DNA from: Mycolicibacterium porcinum
GTDB taxonomy: Bacteria; Actinomycetota; Actinomycetes; Mycobacteriales; Mycobacteriaceae
Assembly: GCA_001942045.1 (NCBI GenBank)
Contig: MSTD01000033.1
Coordinates: forward strand, 11,257-37,670
Direction: 5' to 3'
DNA: 26,414 nt
In this document: positions 16,329-24,225 of the stretch, in pieces
Numbering within the stretch: the stretch's first letter is position 1
Layout of the letters: each line of letters begins with the position of its first letter
Made by a program: the position numbers and the translations under genes
The notes under the pieces: generated by a model
What the model was told of the DNA's origin: nothing
Database searches by the model: none
What the model saw: the letters and a program-made list of their open reading frames with translations, nothing else

Positions 16329-17357
16329 ATGGCGCTCACCTACGGCGTACTACGTGCACGGCCGGACCGGTTCGTCCGCGAAGACGGGCAATCCAGCCCG
16401 CACCTGCAGATCCGGGCAGTCGACGACTCCGGCCAACCCTGGCGGGTCGCGGTCAATGTCGAGTCCAACGACGGCAGCGAAGTCGTGTTCTGGGTCGTGG
16501 ATCCGCTGGTCGGCCACCCGATCCTGAACGGACTGACCGCGGTGGCGTCCGGATTCTCGATCACCCCTGCCACGTCGGCGGCGTCATTGGACTACGTCAA
16601 GGCGCCACTGTTCGACTTCACCCTGGGCCGGGCGCTGCCGTCCAGTGGCAGCGCGAATGCCGACGATCTGCAGGACCTCTTGAGCCTGTACCTGACCCAA
16701 TGCCAGGCCGCCGGCGGCGAGCTCTACGCCTTCGGCGCGAAGTTCGACCGGAACCTGCACAAGCCGATCGATGCCGATTTCGGCAACACCGACGGTTTGC
16801 ACGGCGTCCACGACATTCATATGAACCAGGGCAACGTCGGCGCTCACGCCGGTGACAACGGCGCCTTCCACGACGGCGGGCTGCTGCTGGCCTTCCCCGA
16901 CCGGGTGGTCGGCATCCTGCTGGCCTTCCAGACCCAGCAGGTGCCCACCGACGCGCGGGGAGATGCCGCGGCGGGCGCGCAGCCACTGTCCCGATTGATC
17001 GGGGCGGGACCGGCCGGGCCGGTGACCCCGATGCCGGCGTACCTGGAGCGCGCGCTGATCAATCCCACCGGTCCCGATCCCGGACACGAAGCTGTGGTGA
17101 TCGGCAACTGCGCCACCACAGCGGTGTCGTTGCACGGCTGGCGGCTGGTCGATCGCAACGGCCGGGAAAGCAAGCTGGACGCCGACCTGGACGGGGGAGC
17201 GTCGGCGGTCATCGTGCTCGACGGATCCGGTGCCCAGCTCGGTAACTCGGGCGGCAATCTGCTGCTCGTCGATGATCGAGGTGCCCAGGTTGACAGCGTC
17301 ACCTACGCGCAGGGTGACGCGACCACCGAGGACCGTTACGTGCGCTTCCAGCGGTAG
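16329..17357 (+). CDS. DUF2278-family protein with C-terminal lamin-tail-like domain
   Basis: 342 residues. The N-terminal two thirds (about 1-225) match DUF2278: YGVLRARPDRF, SPHLQIRAVDDSG, WRVAVNVESNDGSEVVFW, then TDGLHGVHDIHMNQGN and FHDGGLLLAFPDR. The C-terminal about 100 residues (ALINPTGPDPGHEAVVIGNCA, HGWRLVDRNGRESKLD, NLLLVDDRGAQVDSVTY) look like a lamin-tail (LTD) beta-sandwich. The function of DUF2278 is unknown; a LTD often mediates binding to DNA or surfaces. There is no signal peptide, so it is probably cytoplasmic. AGGAG 6 nt before ATG 16329 sets the start. It is preceded by a GTAG-TCGG-CTAC promoter element shared with the peptidoglycan-binding gene at 24226, hinting at a common regulon. 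Confidence 0.82.
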   Translation: MALTYGVLRARPDRFVREDGQSSPHLQIRAVDDSGQPWRVAVNVESNDGSEVVFWVVDPLVGHPILNGLTAVASGFSITPATSAASLDYVKAPLFDFTLGRALPSSGSANADDLQDLLSLYLTQCQAAGGELYAFGAKFDRNLHKPIDADFGNTDGLHGVHDIHMNQGNVGAHAGDNGAFHDGGLLLAFPDRVVGILLAFQTQQVPTDARGDAAAGAQPLSRLIGAGPAGPVTPMPAYLERALINPTGPDPGHEAVVIGNCATTAVSLHGWRLVDRNGRESKLDADLDGGASAVIVLDGSGAQLGNSGGNLLLVDDRGAQVDSVTYAQGDATTEDRYVRFQR

Positions 17358-17440
17358 CAGCCAATATTGATCACCTAGCGGTTAACCCTGACGGCGCTCC
17401 GCCTGCCGTGCCGGGTGAATCGAATAACGCTCTGCACCAA

Positions 17441-17535
17441 GTGAATTCACGACGCAGCGCGACGGCGCCCGGTCAAGCGCGGCCCCGTCGGACCGGCCCG
17501 CACGGGTGCGGCGGATGGCGCCGCGGCCATAGTGT
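17441..17535 (+). promoter_or_regulatory. Upstream region of the methyltransferase gene: palindrome and leaderless -10 box
   Basis: GTGAATTCAC (17441-17450) is a perfect 10-bp palindrome of unknown role. TAGTGT (17530-17535) is 7 nt before GTG 17543, with no ribosome binding site, the usual leaderless arrangement. GGTTAACC further upstream (near 17380) is a second short palindrome. No protein-coding signal was seen in 17358-17542. Confidence 0.4.
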
Positions 17536-17542
17536 TCCTGCC

Positions 17543-18202
17543 GTGGTGGATTGGCACAGCTGGCACGAGGACTATGACCGACCCGATTCGGCCCTGGCGC
17601 ACCGGCTTCGCGCCGTGCAGACTCTGATCAAACAAGCGCTGGACGAGGCCCCGGCCGGTCCGCTGCGGGTGGTCAGTTTGTGCGCGGGCCAGGGGCGGGA
17701 CCTGCTCGAGGTGCTCGCCGAGCATCCGCGCCGCCATGACGTCCGGGCGCGCCTGGTCGAGCTGGATCCGCGCAACGCCGCGGTCGCCGCCGAGACGGCG
17801 GACCGGCATCGGCTGACCGGGGTCGAGGTGGTGACCGGCGACGCGGCACTCATCGACCACTACGCCGACCTGGCACCGGCCGACATCGTGGTGGCCTGCG
17901 GCATTTTCGGGAACATCACCGATGAGGACATCGAGCGGACGATCCGTGTTCTCCCGCAGCTGGCCAAGACCGGCGCCACCGTGCTGTGGACTCGCGGGCG
18001 CACGGTCCCGGACCGGATTCCGCTGATCCTCAACTGGTTTGAGGAGCAGGGTTTCGACCTGATCTGGGTGTCGCCGCCGGATGTGAGCTACGGCGTCGGG
18101 GCCCACCGCTTCACCCGGCAGCCGCTGCTTCTGGTGGCCGGGACCCAGATCTTCGACTTCGTCGGCTCCGATGTGATCCGCGCCGCCGACCTCGCTCGCT
18201 GA
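17543..18202 (+). CDS. Class I SAM-dependent methyltransferase
   Basis: 219 residues with the Rossmann motif I VVSLCAGQGRDLLEVL (about 43-58), the acidic end of strand 2 LVELDPRN, motif GDAALIDHYADLAPADIVVACGIFGNI and a post-motif LWTRGR. SAM binding is well supported; the methyl acceptor is unknown. The N-terminus VDWHSWHEDYDRPDS is typical of a conserved actinobacterial group annotated only as class I methyltransferase. The start is GTG 17543 (or the adjacent GTG 17546), 7 nt after TAGTGT; the open frame further upstream is Arg/Gly-rich noncoding sequence. It is followed 64 bp later by a ThrE-type exporter with its own promoter. Confidence 0.83.
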   Translation: MVDWHSWHEDYDRPDSALAHRLRAVQTLIKQALDEAPAGPLRVVSLCAGQGRDLLEVLAEHPRRHDVRARLVELDPRNAAVAAETADRHRLTGVEVVTGDAALIDHYADLAPADIVVACGIFGNITDEDIERTIRVLPQLAKTGATVLWTRGRTVPDRIPLILNWFEEQGFDLIWVSPPDVSYGVGAHRFTRQPLLLVAGTQIFDFVGSDVIRAADLAR

Positions 18203-18252
18203 CGACACCGCAGGCCGTGGCGTAGTTCCACCGGGAGCCGACCGTTCATCAG

Positions 18253-18258
18253 TACCCT
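18253..18258 (+). promoter_or_regulatory. -10 box TACCCT, leaderless promoter
   Basis: TACCCT is followed by 8 nt and ATG 18267, without a Shine-Dalgarno sequence. Confidence 0.5.
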
Positions 18259-18266
18259 TTTCAACG

Positions 18267-19829
18267 ATGGCTGAGGAAGGTCTGAACGGCAGAGATCGCC
18301 TGCGCGGCGGGCTGCGCATCGCCCTGCGCGGGCGACGGGACCCGGCACCGGTGGCCGGTCGGCGCAGTCGCGCGTCGGCCGGGATGGGGGACGTGCAGAC
18401 CCGCAAGGTTCTCGACCTCACCATCCGGCTGGCGGAGGTCATGCTTTCGTCCGGCTCGGGTACCGCCGACGTCGTCGCCACCACTCAGGACGTCGCACAG
18501 GCCTACCGGCTCACCGACTGCGTCGTCGACATCACCGTCGCGACGATCATCGTGTCGGCGCTACCCACCGCGGACAGCCCGCCGGTCACGATCATGCGCG
18601 CGGTGCGCACCAGGTCGACGGACTACACCCGGCTCGCCCACCTCGACCGGCTGGTGCGGCGCATCACCTCCGGCGGAATCACGGTCGACGAGGCGCACGA
18701 GGCCATGGACGAGCTGACCGAGAGCCCGCACCCGTTCCCGCGGTGGCTGGCGACCGCCGGCTGGGCGGGTTTCGCGCTCGGCATCGCAATGCTGCTGGGC
18801 GGCAACTGGTTGACCTGTCTCCTGGCCAGCCTCACCGCCGCGCTGATCGACCGCGTCGGTCGCCTGCTCAACCGGATCGGCACCCCCTTCTTCTTCCAGC
18901 ATGCGGTCGGGGCGGCGATCGCCACGTTGATCGCACTGGGCGCCTACCGATACACCGGCCAAGGGCTCAGCGCGCTGGTCGCCACCGGCATCGTCTTGTT
19001 GCTGTCCGGGATGACCTTGGTCGGTGCCGTCCAGGACGCGTTGACCGGCTACATGGTCACCGCGGTCGCGCGGCTCGGTGACGCGGTGTTTCTGACCGCC
19101 GGCATCGTCGTCGGCATCACCGGTGCGCTGCAGGCTGCCACGCTGCTGGGCTTCCAGATCGAACTCCACGTGAATGCTGCCGGTACGTTCATCACCCCGC
19201 GAGGTCCGCTGCCGATCGTCCTTGCTGTTGTAGGTGCGTCGCTGGCCGGGATCTGTCTGACCATGGCCAGCTATGCGCCGCTGCGCTCGCTACCGACGGC
19301 CGGGCTGGCCGCCGGGCTGGCGGAGCTGACGCTGATCGGGCTGGGGACCGCCGGGTTCGGCCAGTGGGCGGCCACCGGGATCGCGGCGATCGGCGTCGGT
19401 TTCCTGGCCACCTTGATCTCCATTCGCCGGCAGTCTCCGGCGTTGGTGACGGCGACGGCCGGCATCATGCCGATGCTGCCCGGTCTCGCGGTGTTCTGGG
19501 CGGTGTTCGCCTTCGCGGTGGACGAGAACTTCGGTGAGGGACTGGCCCATCTGCTGACCGCGGCGGCGACGGCGTTGGCCCTGGGCAGCGGCGTGGTGAT
19601 GGGTGAGCTGCTCGGCTCGCCGTTGCGCTACCGCGCCGGACGCATCGGTGAGTTCTTCCGTAAAGAGGGGCCGCCCGGGTTGCGACGGGCGGTGGGTCAG
19701 GTCGTCCAGTTGCAGCCGGCCGAGAACGCCTCGGCGGTCAGCCCGCCACGCGCGGAAAGCGTCCCGCTGGAGCCGCCGTCGGCCGACGAGCCGGAGGCCG
19801 ACGAGACCGAAGATTCGGGCTCAGGGTGA
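18267..19829 (+). CDS. ThrE-family threonine/serine exporter
   Basis: 520 residues with the two-part ThrE layout. A cytosolic-leaning DUF1212 domain (VQTRKVLDLTIRLAEVMLSSGSGTADV..., about 43-160) leads into membrane segments. A DUF3815-like C-terminal membrane domain follows (SLAGICLTMASYAPLRSLPTAGLAAGLAEL and later helices). About ten membrane helices span roughly 150-455. Corynebacterium ThrE exports threonine and serine by proton motive force; a similar role is inferred here. The first 40 residues are Arg/Gly-rich and the last 60 are acidic and Pro/Glu-rich; both ends look disordered. Its stop overlaps the convergent SMP-30 gene by 9 bp. Confidence 0.87.
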   Translation: MAEEGLNGRDRLRGGLRIALRGRRDPAPVAGRRSRASAGMGDVQTRKVLDLTIRLAEVMLSSGSGTADVVATTQDVAQAYRLTDCVVDITVATIIVSALPTADSPPVTIMRAVRTRSTDYTRLAHLDRLVRRITSGGITVDEAHEAMDELTESPHPFPRWLATAGWAGFALGIAMLLGGNWLTCLLASLTAALIDRVGRLLNRIGTPFFFQHAVGAAIATLIALGAYRYTGQGLSALVATGIVLLLSGMTLVGAVQDALTGYMVTAVARLGDAVFLTAGIVVGITGALQAATLLGFQIELHVNAAGTFITPRGPLPIVLAVVGASLAGICLTMASYAPLRSLPTAGLAAGLAELTLIGLGTAGFGQWAATGIAAIGVGFLATLISIRRQSPALVTATAGIMPMLPGLAVFWAVFAFAVDENFGEGLAHLLTAAATALALGSGVVMGELLGSPLRYRAGRIGEFFRKEGPPGLRRAVGQVVQLQPAENASAVSPPRAESVPLEPPSADEPEADETEDSGSG

Positions 19830-20669
19830 TCCCAATCCGGGCACGTCGACACGTGCCTGCAGGATCCGTCCCGTCGACTTGCCCGCCAACAGGTCTTCGT
19901 GACTGGTGTGGTCGACGACGAGGTACAGCGTTCGCCCGTCGGGACCGCCCAGCGCCGGTGCCACCGCCCATCCGCGGTCGATCTCGATGCGGTGGGTGAT
20001 CTCACCGCCGGCGACCACCCGCAGGAACTCGCCGGTGTCATAGCAGCCGACCCAGACTCCTCCCGCGGTATCGACGCACAATCCGTCGGGGTGCCGGTCG
20101 GGACCGAGATCGGCGAACACGGCAGGTGCGCTGAGGTCGCCGTCGGCCGCGGCGGTGAAGGCCAACAGCCGGGAGCCGTGGGTCTCGCTGACCACCAGAG
20201 TCGAACTGTCGGGCAGGAACCCGAGGCCGTTGGGCATCGACAGCCCGGTAGCCACGATCCGCACGGCGCCGTCGGAGCCGACCAGCCCGATGCCGCCGGT
20301 CAAGCTGCCGCCGTCAGCGATGTAGAGGTCGACGTAGGTACGACCGTCCGGCGCCACCAGCAGATCATTGGTGGACCAGGCGATATCGCTGACGTCGTAG
20401 GTGGCCGTCACGTTTCCTGCGGCGTCGGCGTGGTGCAACTGGGCTGCGAAAAGCGTTGACACCACCAGGGTTCCGTCGGGCAGCCAGCCGAGCCCGGAAG
20501 CGCGGGCGAGTTCGACCTCAACGGTGAGATCGCCGGTTTCGCCGGCTGAGTACACCCGGCCGGCCAGGCCGTCGGTGAACCACAGGCGGTCGCCGTGCCA
20601 GCGAGGCCCCTCGCCGTAGACGATGCCGTCGATGAATGGGGCCGCGGCGATCGCTTCGACCGATGTCAT
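19821..20669 (-). CDS. SMP-30 / gluconolactonase / LRE-family beta-propeller protein
   Basis: 282 residues of a six-bladed propeller. Metal-site residues are in place: E20 (YGEGPRW), N101 (WSTND), N147 (MPNG) and D195 (HPDG). Family members are calcium or zinc lactonases such as gluconolactonase or drug-resistance protein 35-like hydrolases. The actual substrate is unknown. There is no signal peptide, so it is cytoplasmic. ATG 20669 lacks a strong ribosome binding site and lies 25 bp downstream of the stop of the small secreted-protein gene on the same strand. It may be translated from that transcript. It converges with, and overlaps by 9 bp, the ThrE-family gene. Confidence 0.87.
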   Translation of the reverse strand: MTSVEAIAAAPFIDGIVYGEGPRWHGDRLWFTDGLAGRVYSAGETGDLTVEVELARASGLGWLPDGTLVVSTLFAAQLHHADAAGNVTATYDVSDIAWSTNDLLVAPDGRTYVDLYIADGGSLTGGIGLVGSDGAVRIVATGLSMPNGLGFLPDSSTLVVSETHGSRLLAFTAAADGDLSAPAVFADLGPDRHPDGLCVDTAGGVWVGCYDTGEFLRVVAGGEITHRIEIDRGWAVAPALGGPDGRTLYLVVDHTSHEDLLAGKSTGRILQARVDVPGLGSP

Positions 20670-20694
20670 CGGGCCGTCAGGTCCGGCGCGGCGA

Positions 20695-20931
20695 TCAGGT
20701 GAAGGGCAGGAAGTCGCCGTTGATCCAGACGCCCCAGTGGCCGCCCGCAGGCAGGTTCCACCAGACCATCGGGTGACCCTGCCACGACTCGGCCGGCTTC
20801 TTCGGCGCGTTCGGCGGCGGCGGGAGGCTCGGGTCCGGGTCCGCGCTCGCGATGGCGGTGCCCAGGCCGAGGGCCGCCCCGATCATGCCTGTGGCGGCGA
20901 TGGTCGCCAGGGTTGCCTTGCTTCCGAACAT
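20695..20931 (-). CDS. Small Trp/Pro-rich secreted protein of unknown function
   Basis: 78 residues. A signal peptide (1-30, cleavage after ASA) is followed by a mature peptide of about 48 residues with a Pro-rich start (DPDPSLPPPP) and five tryptophans (W50, W57, W58, W66, W69), ending GVWINGDFLPFT. There are no cysteines. GAGGTGG (20938-20944, minus strand) 6 nt before ATG 20931 is a convincing ribosome binding site, so the gene is likely real despite its size. I do not recognise a characterised family; small secreted proteins of this kind occur across mycobacteria. It precedes the SMP-30 gene by 25 bp and could be co-transcribed with it. Confidence 0.78.
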   Translation of the reverse strand: MFGSKATLATIAATGMIGAALGLGTAIASADPDPSLPPPPNAPKKPAESWQGHPMVWWNLPAGGHWGVWINGDFLPFT

Positions 20932-20996
20932 GAATGTCCACCTCGGTGCTCGACTGAAGAACTTGTTACCCGAAGCTTAGCCAAACGAAGTGATTG

Positions 20997-21006
20997 AGTG
21001 CGCACT
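20997..21006. promoter_or_regulatory. 10-bp perfect palindrome in divergent promoter region
   Basis: AGTGCGCACT is perfectly self-complementary and is flanked by direct TTGAG repeats (20994-20998 and 21006-21010). It lies between the small secreted-protein gene and the DGPF gene and may be an operator for the former. Apart from this and the ECF promoter, nothing else was recognised in 20945-21164. Confidence 0.3.
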
Positions 21007-21089
21007 TGAGGTCGGCGACGGGCTCATACGTCATCCTGAACCCGCGCGACGTGGGCTGATGCCCAGTTCGGAATTATTTCGGTACCAGA

Positions 21090-21116
21090 TGTCGAGAACG
21101 CCGCGACGGTTCCGTC
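21090..21116 (+). promoter_or_regulatory. Putative ECF42 autoregulatory promoter
   Basis: TGTCGA (21090-21095), 17 nt, then CGTC (21113-21116), upstream of the DGPF gene. As I remember published work on ECF42 sigma factors, their promoters have TGTCGA at -35 and CG(A/T)C at -10, which this matches exactly. A vegetative-type TAGGGT at 21136-21141 offers an alternative start. AAGGGAG (21152-21158) is the ribosome binding site. Confidence 0.65.
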
Positions 21117-21164
21117 CCAGAGGTGAGTGACCAACTAGGGTCGCAAAACTGAAGGGAGAATCCC

Positions 21165-21572
21165 ATGGCCAAGTACCTGTTCCTCAAGCACTACCGAGGT
21201 GCGCCGGCGGCCGTCAACGACGTCCCGATGAACGAGTGGACGCCCGACGAGATCCAGGCGCACATCCAGTACATGAACGACTTCGCCGACCGACTCAAGG
21301 ACAGCGGCGAGTACGTCGACAGCCAGGCCCTGGCCCCGGAAGGGGCCTGGGTTCGATATGGCGGTGCGGGCAAACCTCCGGTGACCGACGGCCCGTTCGC
21401 CGAGACCAAGGACCTGATCGCGGGCTGGATGATCGTCGACGTCGACTCGTACGATCGCGCGGTCGAGTTGGCCGGCGAATTGTCGGCGGCCCCCGGAGCC
21501 GGCGGCAGGCCGATCCACGAGTGGCTCGAGGTGCGTCCGTTTCTGACCGCTGCGCCCACCGTTACCGAGTAA
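21165..21572 (+). CDS. DGPF/YCII-domain protein (ECF42-associated)
   Basis: 135 residues of the YCII-related family, with MAKYLFLKHYRG at the start and the diagnostic DGPFAETKDLIAGWMI (75-90). DGPF proteins are small dimeric ferredoxin-like-fold proteins of unknown activity. They are the conserved genomic partners of ECF42 sigma factors. ATG 21165 is 6 nt after AAGGGAG. The TAA stop overlaps the ATG of the sigma-factor gene by one base (TAATG), so the pair is translationally coupled. It is a probable target of the sigma factor through the TGTCGA-N17-CGTC promoter. Confidence 0.92.
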   Translation: MAKYLFLKHYRGAPAAVNDVPMNEWTPDEIQAHIQYMNDFADRLKDSGEYVDSQALAPEGAWVRYGGAGKPPVTDGPFAETKDLIAGWMIVDVDSYDRAVELAGELSAAPGAGGRPIHEWLEVRPFLTAAPTVTE

Positions 21573-22741
21573 TGGATTCCGGCGCGGTGGACGAGGGCCG
21601 GTTGCGGGATCTCATTCCCGGTGTCCTGGCCGCCCTCGTCCGCCGCGGCGCCGACTTCGCGACGGCTGAGGACGCGGTGCAGGAAGCTGTGGTTCGGGCT
21701 TGGGAGACCTGGCCGAACCAGCAACCCGACGACCCCAAGGCATGGTTGATCACCACGGCGTGGCGGCGCTTCCTCGACATCACCCGGTCCGACGTGGCCC
21801 GGCGCGACCGTGAGGCGCGGGTCTCGGCCGAACCGGCTGCCGGGCCGGCCCCGGCGGCCGACGACACGTTGCAGCTCTACTTCCTGTGTGCCCACCCGAG
21901 CCTGTCCTCGTCGTCGGCCGTCGCACTGACGTTGCGCGCGGTCGGAGGGCTGACCACGCGTCAGATCGCGCAGGCCTACCTCGTGCCGGAATCGACGATG
22001 GCGCAACGCATCAGCCGGGCCAAGCGCATCGTCAGCACGGTCCGGCTGGATCGTCCCGGCGATCTGGGCACCGTGCTGCGTGTGCTGTATCTGGTGTTCA
22101 ACGAGGGCTACAGCGGCGATATCGACTTGGCGGCCGAGGCAATCAGGCTGGCCCGCCAACTGGCCCGGACGACCGACGATCCGGAAGTCGCGGGCTTGCT
22201 CGCGTTGTTCCTGCTGCACCACGCCAGGCGCCGAGCGCGGACGCGCGCCGACGGGACCCTGGTTCCCCTGGCCGAGCAGGACCGCACGCTGTGGCGGCGC
22301 GATCTCATCGCCGAGGGGGTGTGGGTGCTGCAAGCCGCGCTGGCACGGGACCGGCTCGGGGAGTACCAGGCGCAGGCCGCGGTGGCGGCGTTGCACGCCG
22401 ATGCCCGGTCTGCCGAGGAGACCGACTGGGTGCAGATCGTCGAGTGGTACGACGAACTCGTGGCGCTCACCGACAGCCCGGTGGTGCGACTCAACCGCGC
22501 CGTCGCCGTCGGTGAGGCCGACGGGCCGCAGGCGGGTCTGGCGGCGCTCGCCGAACTCGACCCCGCGCTGCCGCGCCACACCGCCGCAGCTGCCTATCTG
22601 CACGAGCGTGCGGGTGACCTCGCGATGGCCGCACAGCTCTACGTGCAGGCGGCGGGTGAGGCGCCATCGCTGGCCGAGCGCAACCATCTCACCCTGCGGG
22701 CGTCGGTCTTGCACGGTCGCATTTCCGATGAGGACGGTTAA
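21572..22741 (+). CDS. ECF42-type RNA polymerase sigma factor with C-terminal extension
   Basis: 389 residues. Region 2 is about 10-80 (DFATAEDAVQEAVVRAWETWP, PKAWLITTAWRRFLD). Region 4 is about 100-160 (LTTRQIAQAYLVPESTMAQRISRAKR). A long C-terminal extension (170-389) contains the conserved LYLVFNEGYS and EIARQ-like helices with a TPR-like pattern (LNRAVAVGEADGPQAGLAAL). ECF42 factors have no anti-sigma factor; the extension is reported to be needed for activity. None is encoded here either. The ATG overlaps the DGPF stop. Its own stop TAA is the start of the -10 box of the downstream NDH-2 gene. Confidence 0.93.
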   Translation: MDSGAVDEGRLRDLIPGVLAALVRRGADFATAEDAVQEAVVRAWETWPNQQPDDPKAWLITTAWRRFLDITRSDVARRDREARVSAEPAAGPAPAADDTLQLYFLCAHPSLSSSSAVALTLRAVGGLTTRQIAQAYLVPESTMAQRISRAKRIVSTVRLDRPGDLGTVLRVLYLVFNEGYSGDIDLAAEAIRLARQLARTTDDPEVAGLLALFLLHHARRRARTRADGTLVPLAEQDRTLWRRDLIAEGVWVLQAALARDRLGEYQAQAAVAALHADARSAEETDWVQIVEWYDELVALTDSPVVRLNRAVAVGEADGPQAGLAALAELDPALPRHTAAAAYLHERAGDLAMAAQLYVQAAGEAPSLAERNHLTLRASVLHGRISDEDG

Positions 22742-22744
22742 CCT
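22739..22744 (+). promoter_or_regulatory. -10 box TAACCT of the NDH-2 gene
   Basis: TAACCT is followed by 7 nt and then GTG 22752. Its first three bases are the sigma-factor stop codon. There is no ribosome binding site, so a leaderless transcript is likely. Confidence 0.5.
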
Positions 22745-22751
22745 CCTAGTT

Positions 22752-24116
22752 GTGGGCAACAGTCGAATGAGGGTGTTGATCATCGGTGGGGGTTTCGGCG
22801 GTCTGTTCTGTGCCCGCCGGTTGGGTGGAACCGACGTCGACGTGACGCTGCTGGATCGGGCGGCCGGCCACCTGTTCCAGCCACTGCTGTACCAGTGCGC
22901 CACCGGAACGTTGAGCTTCGGACAGATCAGCCGTCCGCTGCGTGAGGAATTCGCCCGGCACCGCAACGTCACCACGCTGCTCGGTGAAGCGGTGGACATC
23001 GCCCCGCAACAACGGCAGGTCACCGCCCGCCGGCCGGATGAGTCCACGTTCACCATCGACTACGACGTACTCGTGGTGGCTGCCGGGATGCAGCAGTCCT
23101 ACTTCGGCAAGGAGCACTTCGCACAGTGGGCCCCGGGGATGAAGACGCTCGACGATGCGGCCAACATCCGGCAGCGGGTGTTCACCGCTTTCGAGATCGC
23201 CGAGACGTTGCCGCCCGGGCCGGAGCGTGACGGTTGGCTGACCTTCGCCGTCGCCGGCGGTGGTCCCACCGGGGTGGAGTTGGCCGGGCAGATCCGCGAG
23301 ATGGCAACCCGCACCCTGGCCCACGAGTTCCACAGCATCGAGCCCGAGGAAGCTCGGGTGCTGCTGTTCGACGGTGGTGAGCGCGTGTTGAAGGCTTTCT
23401 GTCCCGAGTTGGGGGACAAGGCGACGCGGTCGCTGCAGCGGCTCGGGGTCGAGCTCCACATGGGTGTGCACGTGACCGATGTCAACCGGGACGGGGTGAC
23501 GGTCAGCCCGAAGGCCGGGGGTCCCGACGAGCAGTACGTGGCACGAACCGTGTTGTGGACCGCCGGTGTCGAGGCCGTTCCGTTCGCCCGGCACATCGCG
23601 AAGGTGCTGGGCGCCGAATCGGATCGCAGCGGGAGAATCGCTGTGGGGCCTGATCTTTCGGTGGCCGGCTATCCCGAGGTCTTCGTGATCGGCGACCTGG
23701 CCGGTCGCGACAACCTGCCCGGGGTGGCCGAGAACGCGATGCAGGGCGGGTTGCACGTCGCCTCATGCATCCGTCGGGAGCTCGCCGGAAAGCCGCGCCG
23801 GCCGTTCCGCTACCACGATCTCGGTTCAGCGGCGTATATCGCTCGGGGACAAGCACTTCTGCAAGTCGGGCCGGTCAAGATCGCCGGGGTTCTCGGCTGG
23901 CTGGCCTGGGGATTCCTGCACATCGCGTTTCTCACCGGCATCCGTAACCGCCTCAGCACCGTGACGACTTGGCTCGGCACCATCGCGCGGGCCCGCCGCG
24001 CCCACCGGGCCTTCATGCTCGGCGCCACCGGCCTTCCCGAGCAGCGCTATACATGGACCACGTGGGACGCGCTCACCCCGCCACCGGAGGCGCCGCCGGA
24101 CGCAAGCGACCACTAA
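22752..24116 (+). CDS. ndh: Type II NADH:quinone oxidoreductase (NDH-2)
   Basis: 454 residues, the length of mycobacterial Ndh. It passes electrons from NADH through FAD to menaquinone at the inner face of the membrane without pumping protons. Seen: the FAD-binding GGGFGG (12-17), HLFQPLLYQCATG (40-52) typical of Ndh, the NADH-binding AGGGPTGVELAG (168-179), FVIGDLAG, and a C-terminal hydrophobic/basic stretch (GVLGWLAWGFLHIAFLTGIRNR and following Arg-rich helix) for membrane attachment. I chose GTG 22752 because a -10 box lies 7 nt upstream; ATG 22767 is a possible alternative. Mycobacteria often have two NDH-2 genes, so this may be ndh or ndhA. Confidence 0.9.
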   Translation: MGNSRMRVLIIGGGFGGLFCARRLGGTDVDVTLLDRAAGHLFQPLLYQCATGTLSFGQISRPLREEFARHRNVTTLLGEAVDIAPQQRQVTARRPDESTFTIDYDVLVVAAGMQQSYFGKEHFAQWAPGMKTLDDAANIRQRVFTAFEIAETLPPGPERDGWLTFAVAGGGPTGVELAGQIREMATRTLAHEFHSIEPEEARVLLFDGGERVLKAFCPELGDKATRSLQRLGVELHMGVHVTDVNRDGVTVSPKAGGPDEQYVARTVLWTAGVEAVPFARHIAKVLGAESDRSGRIAVGPDLSVAGYPEVFVIGDLAGRDNLPGVAENAMQGGLHVASCIRRELAGKPRRPFRYHDLGSAAYIARGQALLQVGPVKIAGVLGWLAWGFLHIAFLTGIRNRLSTVTTWLGTIARARRAHRAFMLGATGLPEQRYTWTTWDALTPPPEAPPDASDH

Positions 24117-24129
24117 GCCGGGCCGTTTG

Positions 24130-24175
24130 GAGTAGTCGGCTACTCGTGCCCGCAGCCGCCGGACGCGGCTACCTT
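24130..24175 (+). promoter_or_regulatory. GTAG-TCGG-CTAC palindrome with TACCTT -10 box (copy B)
   Basis: GAGTAG (24130-24135), TCGG, CTACTC (24140-24145). The 12-mer GTAGTCGGCTAC (24132-24143) is identical to that at 16228, and the 3' flank CGTG is also shared. TACCTT (24170-24175) starts 38 nt after the 12-mer begins, against 37 nt in copy A. AGAGGAG (24212-24218) is the downstream ribosome binding site. It begins 13 nt after the NDH-2 stop, so a terminator role is an alternative. Confidence 0.6.
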
Positions 24176-24225
24176 CCGATCATCCGAAGTTGGCTCAACG
24201 CCACCGAGATGAGAGGAGTGCTGTC

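Noticed and set aside
20966..20986. SigF-like promoter on the minus strand upstream of the small secreted protein (GTTT and GGGTAA)
   Set aside because: The spacer is 11 nt, while mycobacterial SigF promoters need about 15-17 nt between these boxes.
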